DNA from: Corynespora cassiicola
Lineage: Eukaryota; Ascomycota; Dothideomycetes; Pleosporales; Corynesporascaceae
Assembly (NCBI GenBank): GCA_022059125.1
Contig: JAEUWY010000005.1
Span: forward strand, 992,001-1,056,000
DNA length: 64,000 bases
Direction of reading: 5' to 3'
Shown here: piece by piece, positions 1-11,492 of the stretch
Numbering within the stretch: position 1 is the stretch's first letter
Layout of the letters: each line of letters begins with the position of its first letter
Notes under the pieces: generated by a model
The model's database searches: none
The model's input: only the letters and a program-made list of their open reading frames with translations
What the model was told of the DNA's origin: nothing
Made by a program: the position numbers and the translations under genes

Positions 1-946
1 AGTCGATATTGGAGCGAGAAGCCAGAGCAGCGTTGCCCAAGGTACGTACTTCTCTCATTCCTGTTAAACACGTACAGCCGAAACTGCCATTGATGTCACT
101 TTTTGCACTCTCCAAGCCACCTCCGATGACTCGCTGGCTAACCCATGTGGTTTTTTAGCATCTGCCAACTCTACACCGACGCCGGAGCAAGTCGCATCTT
201 CTAGCACGTCTGCCCCGCCGAAAAAACCAATTTACATCCGCCTCCCCCTCGCCGTCGCCCTCACCCTCCTCACCTTCGGACTCGGCTTCACAATGGCCGC
301 CCCCGCCGCCATAGAGACCGTCCGCGCGGTCGCCTCCCCGCCCACCGACGAGGAAACCCTCACCCTCTTCACCCCGTCCGACGCCGACATTGCCGAGATC
401 GAGCGCTCTATCTTCGAGCACCCCCTCACCAAGTCGCTCCTCGACGACGAAAAGTACATCGCCTCGCGCCCGCACCTCAAGATCCCAGAGGCCATGCGCC
501 ACCAGAACCTCACGGGCGGCACCCTCCTCGGCAAGGACAAGATTGCCGTGCCCCCGCTGCAGTTCACCACCGAGGACGGTTCCACCTTTGTCAGCATCCA
601 GTACCTGGGCTCGGCCCTGTGCGGGCACCCGGGCATCGTGCACGGCGGGCTGCTCGCCACGCTGCTGGATGAGGGCCTCGCTAGGTGCTGTTTCCCCGCT
701 CTCCCGAATAAGGTGGCCGTCACGGCTTCGCTCAAGATCGATTACAAGGCCCCCGTCATGGCGGGGCAGGTTATCGTCCTCAAGGCGGAGACGACAAAGG
801 TTGAGGGAAGGAAGGCGTGGGTCAAGGGCCGGTTGGAGACGCTGGTGGATGAGTCCAAGGGCGAGAAGCCCATGGTGCTGACCGAGGGTGAGGCGCTCTT
901 CATTGAGCCCAAGCAGGCGGCGGCCATGAAGAGAGTCGTTACTTGA
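1..946 (+). CDS. HotDog-fold thioesterase, membrane-anchored (5' partial)
   Basis: Probable acyl-CoA thioesterase of the PaaI/THEM4-like HotDog superfamily. The HotDog signature HPGIVHGGLLATLLDEG is intact; in this fold the HGG turn and the following Asp/Glu helix form the active site. The gene runs off the left edge. Bases 1-41 read as an exon ending at a GTACGT donor (intron 42-158, acceptor TTTTTTAG). The reading frame stays open from 159 through the ATG at 293, so that ATG is probably internal. The upstream residues give a Ser/Thr/Pro-rich linker followed by a hydrophobic segment (IRLPLAVALTLLTFGLGF), which suggests a mitochondrial or other membrane anchor before the soluble domain. The frame is closed by TGA at 944-946. 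The family is clear; the substrate is unknown and the true start lies outside the window. Confidence 0.82.
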
Positions 947-1711
947 GCGGCAGAAGGGGGATTTGCATGGGTCGGCGTTTTGAGAGGATCGGTTATGCTT
1001 GGTTGTCTGGATATCGTGTTGGGTTCTTGAGAATACGAGGTTCTCGAGTGATTTTGGTCTGTTAGATTAGACATTAGAAAGTGTCTTAATATGCTACGTT
1101 GACATGGTTCAATTCTGGATTCGAGGGCGCGAAGATGTTTTGTGATGTTCAGAGTTGGATCTGCAGGATTCTGCGCTAGATTGCGGCGTATGGTCAAGCC
1201 TCGAGCTTACAAATTTTCGATCGCGGCGGGTCTGGTATTGCCCTGTGTTAAGATGGGTTCTTGCTATGCTATTCTACTAGTATTCCATGTGAAAGTGTGT
1301 CTTTATGGGGCCTATTCAGGAGAAGGTCTGATAAAAAATAATAAGGAATAGTTTATTAGTGAGTATGGTAGTTGTCGCGCCGTGAACGAGACTAGTTTAA
1401 CTTTTTTGTTAGGCTTCTGACCGTTATGGGATCCAGCAGATGAGTACTAAGTGTTGTAGGCTAATGTCTAAGAAGACAGTTCTAAGCCAGCCACCACCCC
1501 CGCTGCCTCGACGCTTCAGAAAATAGCATAGTGACCATGGGCAAAACCAATACCAGAAAAACATTAAGATGATTCACATCCCGTTCGTCATGAGAATCCC
1601 ACAGTTTCGCAAAAATAAACTCCCTGGTTACTCCACTACCTCCAAAAGAGATGCGCAAAAAATCACAAAAAAAGATGATTCCCGAAACCCGAGCCAGGCT
1701 CGGACGAATGT
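947..1711. other. intergenic, no gene seen
   Basis: About 765 bp between the thioesterase stop and the tRNA. Small open frames on both strands lack recognisable domains. The tract holds the thioesterase 3' UTR and the tRNA 3' flank. Confidence 0.6.
1667..1673 (-). terminator. RNA polymerase III T-run terminator
   Basis: Seven consecutive A on the plus strand, so T7 on the minus strand, about 39 bp beyond the 3' end of the tRNA-Leu gene. A run of four or more T is the usual Pol III stop. The distance is a little long but no closer T-run is present. Confidence 0.5.
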
Positions 1712-1809
1712 TGATGAGAGTGGGACTCGAACCCACGCCACTTTCGTGACCAGGAATTAGTGTTAAGAAGACCTTAACCTGGCGCCATAACCAACTCGGC
1801 CATCTCACC
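1712..1809 (-). tRNA. tRNA-Leu(AAG) with a 16-nt intron
   Basis: The minus strand folds as a class II tRNA. The acceptor stem GGTGAGA (1809-1803) pairs with TCTCATC next to discriminator A at 1712. The T-arm carries GGGTTCGAGTCCC, the D-arm is GGCCGAGTTGGTT, and there is a long variable arm. The anticodon stem CCAGG/CCTGG encloses TTAAGG, giving anticodon AAG (leucine CUU/CUC after inosine modification). A 16-nt intron follows position 37 and contains CTTAA, which can pair with the anticodon loop TTAAG, the standard geometry for eukaryotic tRNA splicing endonuclease. A73 and the long variable arm both agree with leucine identity. Confidence 0.93.
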
Positions 1810-2871
1810 AGTAATCATTTGATGGAAGAGAAGCTGGCAAAAAAATTAATATAGACAAACAATAAGAGAATTTCATGTTAGTGGCTTTCAATGTGGATTG
1901 TACTCATAAATTTTGCTCGGTTATGTGAGCGGGGTTGAGGCGAGAAAAGAGGGGATCGGGCCGGTGGGGATTTAGCCGCCTGCGCCAGAGGTTGCCGTAC
2001 GGTGGCACAAAAGTAATCTGAGACGATATCTGATGCGTTCTGGGATCTTGGTGGCGAGTTCATGAGTCGATGGAGGCATGTGCAACATGGGAGCTGTGCC
2101 ATAGGTCTGCGGATACATCTTATATAAAAGAGGCAAAGCCTGAAGTTGGATCCAAAGTAATCACTACTCATAACTTTGCGACTTCGAAGTCTCGAAATCT
2201 GGCTGAAATATAGCATATATCATGTTGAAAAGTATCTAGTTATGATTCTTCTTTTTTGATCTAATGTAAAGAACAGAAACCCATCTTTGAACCAGCATTT
2301 ACTCGGAGGTCCTTTGTTTTTGGTTGCTAGCGGCTGAAGCATGTCATGCATGACATATGCAGTGTGCTTAATGCATCCTTGTTTATGGACTGCCTTCGTA
2401 CAAGAACATTGGACACAAAAATTCGCCAACCTGGTTTTCAATAACTTAGCTCCGGAATGCCACGAGTTGTCATGCGCAACCGGGCTGGGTGCAGATGTCA
2501 ACTTGTGGTGCGGTAGGAACCCCGACGATTCGCTAACCGAAGCACAACACCCTATGCTAGCCCAAACACGGCCTTAGCGACACCTACAAGTGGCAAGTAT
2601 GTCCCAGTTTAGCTGTACTATTGAAAGTACGATGCTAGTTTCACATCGTCATCCGGGGAGCGAGTGCAGAGAAGGGTAATTGCATTGTCACGATGTTCGG
2701 GTACAAGGCAAGGCTTGCGGTCGCTTTGCGATACTTTGCGTGCGAGATAATATAAGAAGATAGGACCAGAAATTGGAAACAAGCAACAGGCAGCACAAAC
2801 ACAATCTTTTCTTGTATTCTACAGTCTGTCAAAAGGCATTCATTGTATCGCCGTCGTTACTCAAAGTCGTC
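1810..2871. other. intergenic, laccase upstream region
   Basis: About 1.06 kb upstream of the laccase start with no convincing gene. It contains a perfect 16-bp palindrome at 2341-2356 (listed separately) and AT-rich stretches near 2745-2765 that could hold the core promoter. Confidence 0.55.
2341..2356. promoter_or_regulatory. perfect 16-bp palindrome upstream of laccase
   Basis: ATGTCATG followed by its exact reverse complement CATGACAT, with no spacer, 515 bp before the laccase ATG. A dyad of this kind could bind a homodimeric regulator (for example bZIP or bHLH type), but nothing in the sequence proves binding and chance occurrence is possible. Confidence 0.25.
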
Positions 2872-4871
2872 ATGAAGGGTCTTTTGATTCTAGCAGGGTT
2901 TGCCCTGGCTACAGCAGCTTCCGCAAAATGCTCTGTTGAACAAGCACATAATCGGTGCGAACAGCCCTTTCCCGTCGTTTCACGCATATCTGACTTGCAT
3001 AAGAACTTTCCAATGGGGAACGCTAAAAGCAGGAAAACTTCCCAGCTTCCTCACCAACAATCCTCTACCAGGTGGTACACCGTGGGGCAATGTTGATCCA
3101 AAGACGGTCAACCCTAGAAATCCTCCCAACACTGGAGTCACTAGGAGATATGATTTCACAATCAGTCGAGGAGAGCTTGCCCCTGATGGTTATCTCAAGA
3201 CCAGTGGTATTCTCATTAACGGACAATTTCCTGGTCCAACCATTGAGGCCAATTGGTAAGACACCTTTTCTGAAAAATCCAATCACGTCGATGCTAATTC
3301 CAAGCAAGGGGCGACATGATCGAAGTCAAAGTTACCAACAACATCACTGGTCCTTTTGAAGGTACTGCGCTACATTGGCATGGCCTTTTCCAAAACGGAA
3401 GTGCTTGGTATGATGGCGTCCCTAGCGTATCGCAGTGTCCGATTGCGCCTGGGGCAAGCTTCACCTACAAGTTCCAAGCCGGTGTGTTCGGTACTTCATG
3501 GTATCACTCGCACTACAGCGCCCAGGCTGCTGGCGGTCTCTTCGGTCCATTAGTTGTGTATGGCCCGTCGCATGTCAGCTACGATGTTGATGTAGGCCCA
3601 GTCATGCTCGCAGACTGGTTTCACAAAGACTATTTCGACATTGTCAAGAACGTCATGAGCACCAACTCAACTCTCTGGGCAAATCCTTCCGATAATACCT
3701 TGATCAATGCGCGCAATCCGTACAATTGCAGCCAGGTCAAGGACAACACGCCCTGTGGCAAAGCCTCTTACTCCAAGTTCAAGTTCCAAAGTGGAAAGAC
3801 GTACAAGCTTCGACTGATAAATGCTGGAGCTGCAGGTATGCAGTACTTCAGCATCGATGGTCAGACGCTTCAGATCGTTTCTGTCGACTTGACCGACATC
3901 CAGCCCTACAACACTACGATAGTCACCCTCAGTGTTGGCCAGCGCTCCGACGTTCTCTTTACCCCCAAAGCTGTCAACGGCACCAACGCAATTTGGATGC
4001 GTACTCTGCAATCAGGGAAGTTCTGTCAGCGTGCCTCCAACCCAGAGGGAAAGGCTATTGTCTTGCTTGATGGAGCTCAGGAAGATTCCATTCCGGCAAC
4101 CACGGCCTATCCCGCACCAGTCGATGATGGAACTTGCAAGAATGACCCTCTCGAGAAATCTGTACCATACTATGTTGAGCCATTGCCAGAACCCAGCACG
4201 ACATTCCAGATTACTGTCAACACTATCGTGAATAAGACGGGCCACCAGCTGTACACTATGAACGGGAGCCCGTTCATGGCAAACTACAACAACCCACTCA
4301 TTAACCTCGCATACCAAAAGAACTACAGCTACCCCGAGCATCCAGAATGGAATGTTCTCAACTTTGGGTCGAATTCGAGTGTGAGAGTCGTCATCTGGAA
4401 CAACTCCTCTGGACCACATCCTATGCACATGTAAGTTTGCTTTCAAAGCCTGCTCCTAGAAAGCTGGGCAGTCATTCTGACGGTGCTCTAGTCATGGCCA
4501 TGATATGTTTGTCTTGTATGATGGCAATGACAAATGGGATGGCACGACCATCGTCAACCCTTCAAACCCGCAACGTCGCGACACTCACAACCTCCGCCCA
4601 AAGGGGTGGATGGTGATGCAATACAACCTAGACAACCCTGGGGTTTGGGTAAGCAATCCTTTTTATCCTTTGCCAAGCGTTTTCTGACTTCTGATAGCCA
4701 TTCCACTGCCACATTGCATGGCATCTTAGCATGGGCATGTATGTCAATCTTATGGAGAATCCTGAGAAGATTGATCAAAGTGTCATCCCAGGCGTTGTAA
4801 AACAAACGTGCGACGCGTGGAACAAATACACTGATACCCACATCGTGGAGCAAATTGACAGTGGATTGTAG
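2872..4871 (+). CDS. secreted ascomycete laccase (multicopper oxidase)
   Basis: Secreted laccase oxidising phenolics and reducing O2 to water. Five exons: 2872-2954, 3004-3255, 3309-4430, 4492-4648, 4698-4871, giving 595 residues; all phases agree. An N-terminal signal peptide (MKGLLILAGFALATAASA) precedes the ascomycete-type FLTNNPLPGG(T)PWG region. All four copper motifs are present: HWHG (134-137), WYHSH (176-180), HPMHIHGHD (from 482) and HCHIAWHLSMGM (from 541). T1 ligands are His482, Cys542 and His547, and the axial position Cys+10 is Met552, a feature linked to lower redox potential. The protein ends in DSGL, the C-terminal plug of ascomycete laccases. The spacing to the next gene (an MFS carrier) is 954 bp on the same strand. 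The gene looks intact. A role in pigment, lignin or polyphenol chemistry cannot be decided from sequence. Confidence 0.95.
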
Positions 4872-5825
4872 AGTTCTCATCGTATGTGGACATTTCAAGC
4901 GACCAAGTGATGGAAGGTGCGATTCGAAGGTGTAGAAAGGACATCATTCATACCATTCTTGTATATATTCCGGGAGAGACGCATATACCGGATCCAAGCG
5001 AAGGTTTCAAAATAGACTTCAAGACTTATAAATTAGATCAAGTTCCTAGACACTATTATTTTTGCCAAACATCCCGAGTCAACTTGATCTGTAATTTGAT
5101 GGGGCAATACAAGAAGTCTAGAATCCGGCCTTTGGACCAAGCTTCACGCAAATCGGCATAGCCCTGGGATTCAAGCACGCCAAATGCATCAAGATCGTTA
5201 TTCTGAGGATCCTAGGAAGGAATAGTCACATCCTCCCCAGCTAGGCGAAAATAAGTAAAACTTCATTCCCACCTTCTAATGCCGAAGAAGACCCGCGGAA
5301 CGCGATACTGGGGGTGAATCACGTTATCCCAACTAAAAAGATGTGGATACTAGCTAAATTTCCCGAGTGCCATCGATGTATTATGACTGGTTACAGGCGC
5401 CGACAAAGTAGTCCGTTGAGACAGACTCGTCCATCTCTGATATCTGGCTGACTTCGTATTCGTTCACGAACCTTTCGAGTGCAGCAATCCATCGGATTTC
5501 AAGATACATATCTCCGGCTGATCGTCGGAAGCCCACTTTGATGCATATTTACAACCTAGATGGTGATAAGTTGGGCGCACGCCGTTGCAACCTCAACTCC
5601 ACCAAACACTTGAACCCAGCTGGAGCAGTTCTACCCATAACTATCCGGATATGCTATCCATGATTGGGGAATTGTCTCCGCAGTTCCCACTCTGATGTTA
5701 TTTTCTTTCATCTTGCGCGACTTTCGAGCCCACCAAGGGTTTGATAAGGATATAAAACTAGATTACTAGAAAAAGGGTTTGCCCAGACTCTCCTAAGATT
5801 CACAAAGTGATCTTCATCGTCCCTC
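4872..5825. other. intergenic, laccase 3' end and MFS promoter
   Basis: About 950 bp with no recognisable gene. The right end holds a TATA-like box 69 bp before the end of this tract. Confidence 0.55.
5751..5757 (+). promoter_or_regulatory. TATA-like box of MFS gene
   Basis: TATAAAA lies 75 bp before the ATG at 5826, a position consistent with a core promoter. It is a sequence match only. Confidence 0.4.
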
Positions 5826-7469
5826 ATGTCGACCCATCCCGAGGAGAGATCATCTACCTACAAGTGGGCTCATGATTTTTATCGTGGAACCATCTTCCAG
5901 GCTATCCTCCTGGGTCTTATCAGTTTCACTCAACCCGGAATCTGGACAGCCCTTAACAGTGAGATCTTTACGCCAGGCTGCACGAGCGAAACTAAGAAGA
6001 TCAGATATCGGTGCCGGTGGTCAGGCAGAACCCTATGTCGTCAATGCCGCGAATGTCATCACTTTTGTGTAAGAAGGGATACAGGAATGTTTAACGACTG
6101 TAAATGGCTAACAAGTGTAGGGTAATGGTGTTTTTCGCACCACTTGCGAGTATAATTGGAAACATCATTGGCATGCGATGGGTTATCATCTTTGGATGTA
6201 TTGGATATGTGCCTTACTCAGCCGCACTTTACTGCAACTCAGTATGGGGTACGCAGTGGTTCTTAATCTTCGGCGCTGTCACTTGTGGTCTATCGGTATG
6301 AACCAACACAACGTAACACTATGTGAGATTGACATCGACAGGCGGCAGCACTTTGGCCTGGAGAATCTGCAATCGTAGTTGGCTACCCCGAAGTTCAACG
6401 ACGGGGGCTGTGCAGTAAGTACTTTCTTTAATTCATATTACTGTCCGCGAAACTGATTTTGCGATATAATAGTCAGTATTTGGCTTGCGCTCGGGAAACT
6501 CGGCTCGATCATCGGCACTGCGATCCAGCTTGCAATCAACAAGGACGGAGACCAAACAGGGTCCATTGCTCCAAAAACATATCTTGTTCTTATCGCTCTG
6601 CAATGTCTTGGCCTCCCGTTGTCCTTGCTCATTTCACCCCCAGACAAACTGGTTCGTAAAGACGGGAAGAAACCTAGCTTCTCGAGCCAAAGCAAAGATT
6701 TCAAGACACAAGCTGTCGCCTTCTTCCGCGTCTTCAAACGTAAAGAGGTCCTGTTGCTTATACCTGCTTTCATAACCTCACAGTGGGGCGTTACATACCA
6801 GGGCAACTATCTCACAGCCTATTTCACCGTGAGGTCTCGAGCATTGGCCGGCTTTTTGGTTGCCGTCACGGGTGCGATCACCAATCTCCTGGTGGGTTGG
6901 TGGCTAGACACCAAACTTGTTCGGCGCACAATTCAAGCACGATGGAATTGGTTCTTTACGCTCGCTTTGTTCACTGGGACCTGGATATGGAACATTGTGG
7001 TGCAGGAAAAGTGGGCCAAGGTTCATCCGGAAATCGACTGGACTAGTTCCAACTTTGGTGCAGGTGTAGGCATTTTTATCATTTACCGGTAAGCTTAATA
7101 CGCTCAGACTATCCTTTTCGATATTAATTCCGGAATAGAATTGCATATGAAATCATTGGAACATGGCTCTACTGGGTTCTGGGATCCTTTGACACTGACG
7201 CGGACACCATCGCGCTTACGATGGGCGTTTTAAGGTCTGGCGAATCTTTAGGTCAAGCCTTAGCCTATGCAGTGGGGTCCGTAAAGAGCGCATCTTTGAT
7301 GACGAACCTGATCGTGGCTGTCGTCATGTTTTATGTAGCCGTACCTTTTACGACATGGTGTGCCTACTTGGTCCCGGACCGTGCGCCTGGAGAGGACAAT
7401 GAGGATACGTCTGCTGCTACATCTGATTCGGATACTGAAGCTGTTCAGCTGGGCGTCTCTACCAAATGA
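5826..7469 (+). CDS. MFS transporter, fungal UNC93/DUF895-like
   Basis: Plasma-membrane-type major facilitator of the fungal UNC93-like group. Six exons join in phase: 5826-5958, 6005-6068, 6121-6295, 6342-6414, 6473-7088, 7139-7469, giving 463 residues. The family's N-terminal pattern is recognisable: FYRGTIFQAILLG, then FTQPGIWTALNN followed by GAGGQAEPYVVNAAN, where the intron falls inside the second Asn codon. Later segments include ALWPGESAIVVGYPE and GVTYQGNYLTAYF. The C-terminus is a short acidic Ser/Thr-rich tail. Introns are 46-58 bp, each with an acceptable donor and acceptor. The gene appears intact. The transported compound is unknown; the position next to a laccase and a second transporter hints at export or uptake of a secondary compound, which is inference only. 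Confidence 0.88.
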
Positions 7470-8507
7470 TAAAACATGCACTAATAGATCCTCATTTATA
7501 GACAGCTCATAAATGGCAAAAGCCTTCAATCAGGCTCCGTGCCCCAATATTCCTTGACTTCCTCAAAGTTCTGGTTATGAAATTCCACTTCACGATATAC
7601 ACATAGCCAACAGATGATATCCCGCATGGTATCATTTCATGGAGAACGCTGGACGGCCAGCAAGCTTGTGAACCTGGAATGCTAAGTGAGCCTTCCGGAC
7701 TCCTGACCCTGACCAAATAAGGTTAGTCCAAATCGGGAAAACGCGTCCAACGTGTCTCCCACGCGCTGCCCCACTGTCTTTTCATCCCAATCCAACCCCG
7801 CGCATCTTGTCATATCATCAGTTGTCATGCATCTTTGGTGTAATTTTGAACAAAGTCAATCGCAGTGCGTCTTAAGGTTGCCCATCGCGTAGTTCTATTG
7901 ACCCTTGTTATTGCGTAAGCTCCTATCCCGGCCTTTCAACCTGTGATCACAGTCCTACCAGCACCGAAAAGAACTCTGGCATCTGTGTGAAAGAACCATA
8001 TTTTTTCAGGGCTTTAAGAGTTCTTCTACATGTGTGTTAGTTCACATGATTCGTCTACCGATAATCCAGATGCCTCCGCACGATTTCCCGCTACGACTCG
8101 GAGACCGAACACACGCCGGATGGCGCCCGTGGCGGTGCGCCTACTAACCACCCCGAAAACTTTGGGGCACGACTTCAGAATCATCATGTCGATCAGTTTC
8201 TAATAACAGGATTCCCACTGCCATGGTTCGGGGTTCGTGTGGGACGTTGCCATGCTCATGGTATAGCATGCATTCAGTCAAGCAGGCTGATGGCATCGGG
8301 CACACGTATGCACGTGGCAAGCATGCCGGTGGCTTTAGTACAGAATGCTATGCTCACTAGCAGTATGCAGCCATTTTATCGATTGCGTATCCGTCTTTTT
8401 TCGGTCACCTAAATATCACTTAAGTATTCTTGGCGTCCCTCCATTTTCTTCTGTCTCTACGCCTGAAGAAACTCTATTCTGAAAATCTTGATTGTAGCAG
8501 TGATACA
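7470..8507. other. intergenic between two MFS genes
   Basis: About 1.04 kb. Short open frames have no domain signal. It contains the upstream region of the next transporter. Confidence 0.55.
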
Positions 8508-11492
8508 ATGTCAGATGCCAGTGGCTACTCGCCCCCCAATTTACGAGGGGCATTCAGGCATCATCAAAGATCCAATTCAGATTCACCACCAGCTTGTGGC
8601 CATGGCCCACCAAATCGGCCGCGAGGTCGTACTTTTAGTGGAAGACAACCTTCTGAACTTTTTCTTCCCTCGACAATACCATCACGGAATCAACATGATA
8701 CATCACCAGTAACTCCTTCTCAGAGAGAGCGTTTTACTTCAATATCGCCCCCTCTTTCTCGAACAAGCACTTTCAATTCGCGAAACCCATATCGCAATCA
8801 ATCACCGCCTACTCATCCTGGCGAGCGGCCAAATCCATCCGATCCACCATTACAAAACACTCCCGCAAGACAACAAATCGATGGAGGGTTTACGGCAGAA
8901 CAATGGGATATCATCTCAGGACTCATCGTGTCTGCTACTGGGACGGCTGTTGAGAGACGAAGGGAAGAACTGAGGGAGGAAGTGGAACTCCGGGAGCGGC
9001 AGCGCGAAGCGCAGGAGAAGGCGAGACAACAAAACCAGCGTGAGCGCATCCGACGTCGCATAGAGAGCTCTATGAACTACGAGACGCCGAAGTCTTCCAC
9101 ACCACCTCGAATCAATGAAGAAGAGAATTTACAAATCGGTGTCATTCCTCCTTCGCTAGAGCCGGCATATTTTGGCAGCCATGCAACTGCTGCTGCTCGT
9201 CGGCGCCGAGATCATTCCATCACACCTCCAAAGACTTTGAGGGAGGGTGCGGAAGATGCTGAACCCATTCTTTCCAATGAAGATGGTGAAATTGGAGTCA
9301 TGCCATCACCCTTGACACCGTCTCCGCCTCGACGCCCTGGTTCACTGTCCCGGCGTATCAGTCTAAGTAGGTCGCACAGCGCGTCCTTCCGTTCCCCAAG
9401 TCGAGCCTCCAGGTCCAGATCGATCCGTGATTCCTTGCGCAGATCCATTTATCTTCCTCCGGTAGATCCGCTTTTCTCTGTTGCCGATGACACTGTTATT
9501 CAACAGGAAAGAGCTAATCTGGAGAAATTGATCTCAGAGTCATGGAAAGCTCCCGACGATCTGGCGACCGTAGGGCGCAGTAGCCAATCTACACTCGAGA
9601 TGATGTCGATGAGTTCTCCTCGCAGATCCACACAACTCGAGGAACAGAAACCGGCTCCGCCTCCAGCGACGCAAAATCTACCAACCGGGGGTCGTCTGTT
9701 CATCCTGGTAACCTGTATATGTACTGCCGTTTTCCTCCAAGCATTGGTAAGCCTTCGTCTCTTCATTGCTCAGGAACATAACACTGATCGTCCATAATAG
9801 GACACTACAATCATTTCGACTGCAATTCCCAAGATTGTTCGCCAGTTCCACTCTCTTTCGGATGTTGGCTGGTACGGATCAGGCTATTTCCTGACAACCT
9901 GCGCATGCCAACTCATCTGGGGGCGCATCTACACTTTCTACAATCTGAAAAACGCATATCTGGCATCGATCACCATTTTCGAGGTCGGATCTCTTATATG
10001 CGGGCTCGCTACTTCGTCGGTGATGCTGATCGTTGGCCGTGCGATTGCAGGCCTTGGATCTGCCGGTATATTTGCTGGCAGCTTCATTATTGTTGCCTTT
10101 TCAACAAAGCCAGCTAGTAGGCCAAAGTACAGCGCTCTCTTGGGGAGCATGTATGGCATATCAAGCGTCATTGGTCCTTTGGTTGGCGGCGCTTTCTCCG
10201 ACAAAGTCACTTGGCGATGGTGTTTCTTCATCAACTTGCCACTCGGTGCAGTAGTTCTGGCGGGAATTGTATTCTTCCTACGCCAGCCTGCCCAAAATGC
10301 GGCCTTGCGTTCGTTGCCTAATAGCGAGAAGATCAAGCGACTTGACTGGCACGGAACACTCGTCTTCATCGGCACGCTCACTTCTCTGTTCATCGCACTA
10401 GAGTGGGGCGGAGAACGATACCCTTGGTCTGACCAGCGCATCGTCGTTCTTCTCTTCTTCTTTGCGTTGGGGATATGCGGCTGGGTAGCCATCCAATACT
10501 GGAAAGGCGAATCTGGCACAGTACCCGCGCGCATCATTGGACAGCGAAGCATATGGACAGCGGCCTTCAGCTGCTATGCCATGGGTGGAAGTTTCTTCAT
10601 TCTGCTGTATTTCATCAGCATCTACTTCCAAGCCATCAAGGACTCTTCACCTCTCAAGTCTGGCATTCAGTCGCTTCCCACACTCTTGGGCCTCACGATA
10701 GGGATGACAATCGCCGGCCACACGCACAAATGGGTCAAATATCACGCAGCTTACATGATTGCTTCATCGGTCATAGCAACCATTGGCTGCGGGCTCATTA
10801 GTACGTGGACGCCTGCTTCAAATTCTCCGCGTTGGATCGGCTACCAAGCCCTCTTTGGTATCGGGCAGGGCTTTGGCTGGCAGCAGCCTCTCCTCATCGC
10901 CCAAGCCTTCCTCGAGGCGAAGGACATTCCTATTGGAACGGCCCTCATGAGCGGGGTCAAGCTTTTCGGAGGAGCGACGTTTATCTCCGTCGGCTCCGCA
11001 GTCTTCAACAATAAGCTGAAGGCGTACTTGCGCGCCATTCCCGGTCTGGACGAGCACGCTGTCATACACGCTGGAGCGAGCGGACTCAGAGAAGCTGTCC
11101 ACGACCCTGCGATGCTTGCTGACGTCAAGGAGGCGTACAGCAAGGCCCTGAAAGCTACGTTTCTCATCTCTCTGGTGATGAGCTGTCTGGCGGTCGCCGG
11201 CGCTTTCGGGGTCGAGTGGAAACTTGCGCCTGTGAAGAAGCCCGGCGTTCCAGGTGGTGGGCCGCCTCAGCTGCAGGGCCCCCCACAGGTCCCCCCTAAG
11301 GACGCAGGTACGGTGCCGGCTAGTGGTGGTCATGGGGGAGCGGATGGCGAGTCAAGGCTAGCATTAGTTCCTTCGAGGCCACCGCCACAGCCGCCAATGC
11401 AGATGTCTACGGGTATGCCACCGGTAAGTAGGGTCCAGGGGTACAGCATTAGCCGGCCGATTGCCACTACAGGGCAGGTCGATAGATTCTGA
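8508..11492 (+). CDS. DHA2-type MFS drug transporter with ~395-residue N-terminal extension
   Basis: Efflux carrier of the 14-TM DHA2 (TMS14) branch of the major facilitator superfamily. Two exons, 8508-9746 and 9801-11492, are separated by a 54-bp intron (GTAAGC...ATAATAG) and encode 976 residues. The splice falls inside TM1: FLQAL on the left, [12 protein letters not shown] on the right, which matches the LDxTI motif of this group and ties the long N-terminus to the carrier. [14 protein letters not shown] is another group signature. Before TM1 lies an unusual hydrophilic region: Ser/Pro-rich (residues 1-130), a charged helix-forming stretch rich in Arg/Glu/Gln (about 147-185), and a Ser/Arg-rich tract (about 275-315). 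The C-terminus is Pro-rich. The ATG at 8508 is used because the in-frame open sequence before it contains no ATG. The substrate is unknown. The N-terminal part has no family I recognise. Confidence 0.85.

Noticed and set aside
8430..8507. Upstream extension of the DHA2 transporter
   Set aside because: It begins with TTG, not ATG; the first in-frame ATG is 8508.
10818..11333. 171-codon minus-strand frame inside the DHA2 transporter
   Set aside because: Shadow frame antisense to the transporter's coding sequence.
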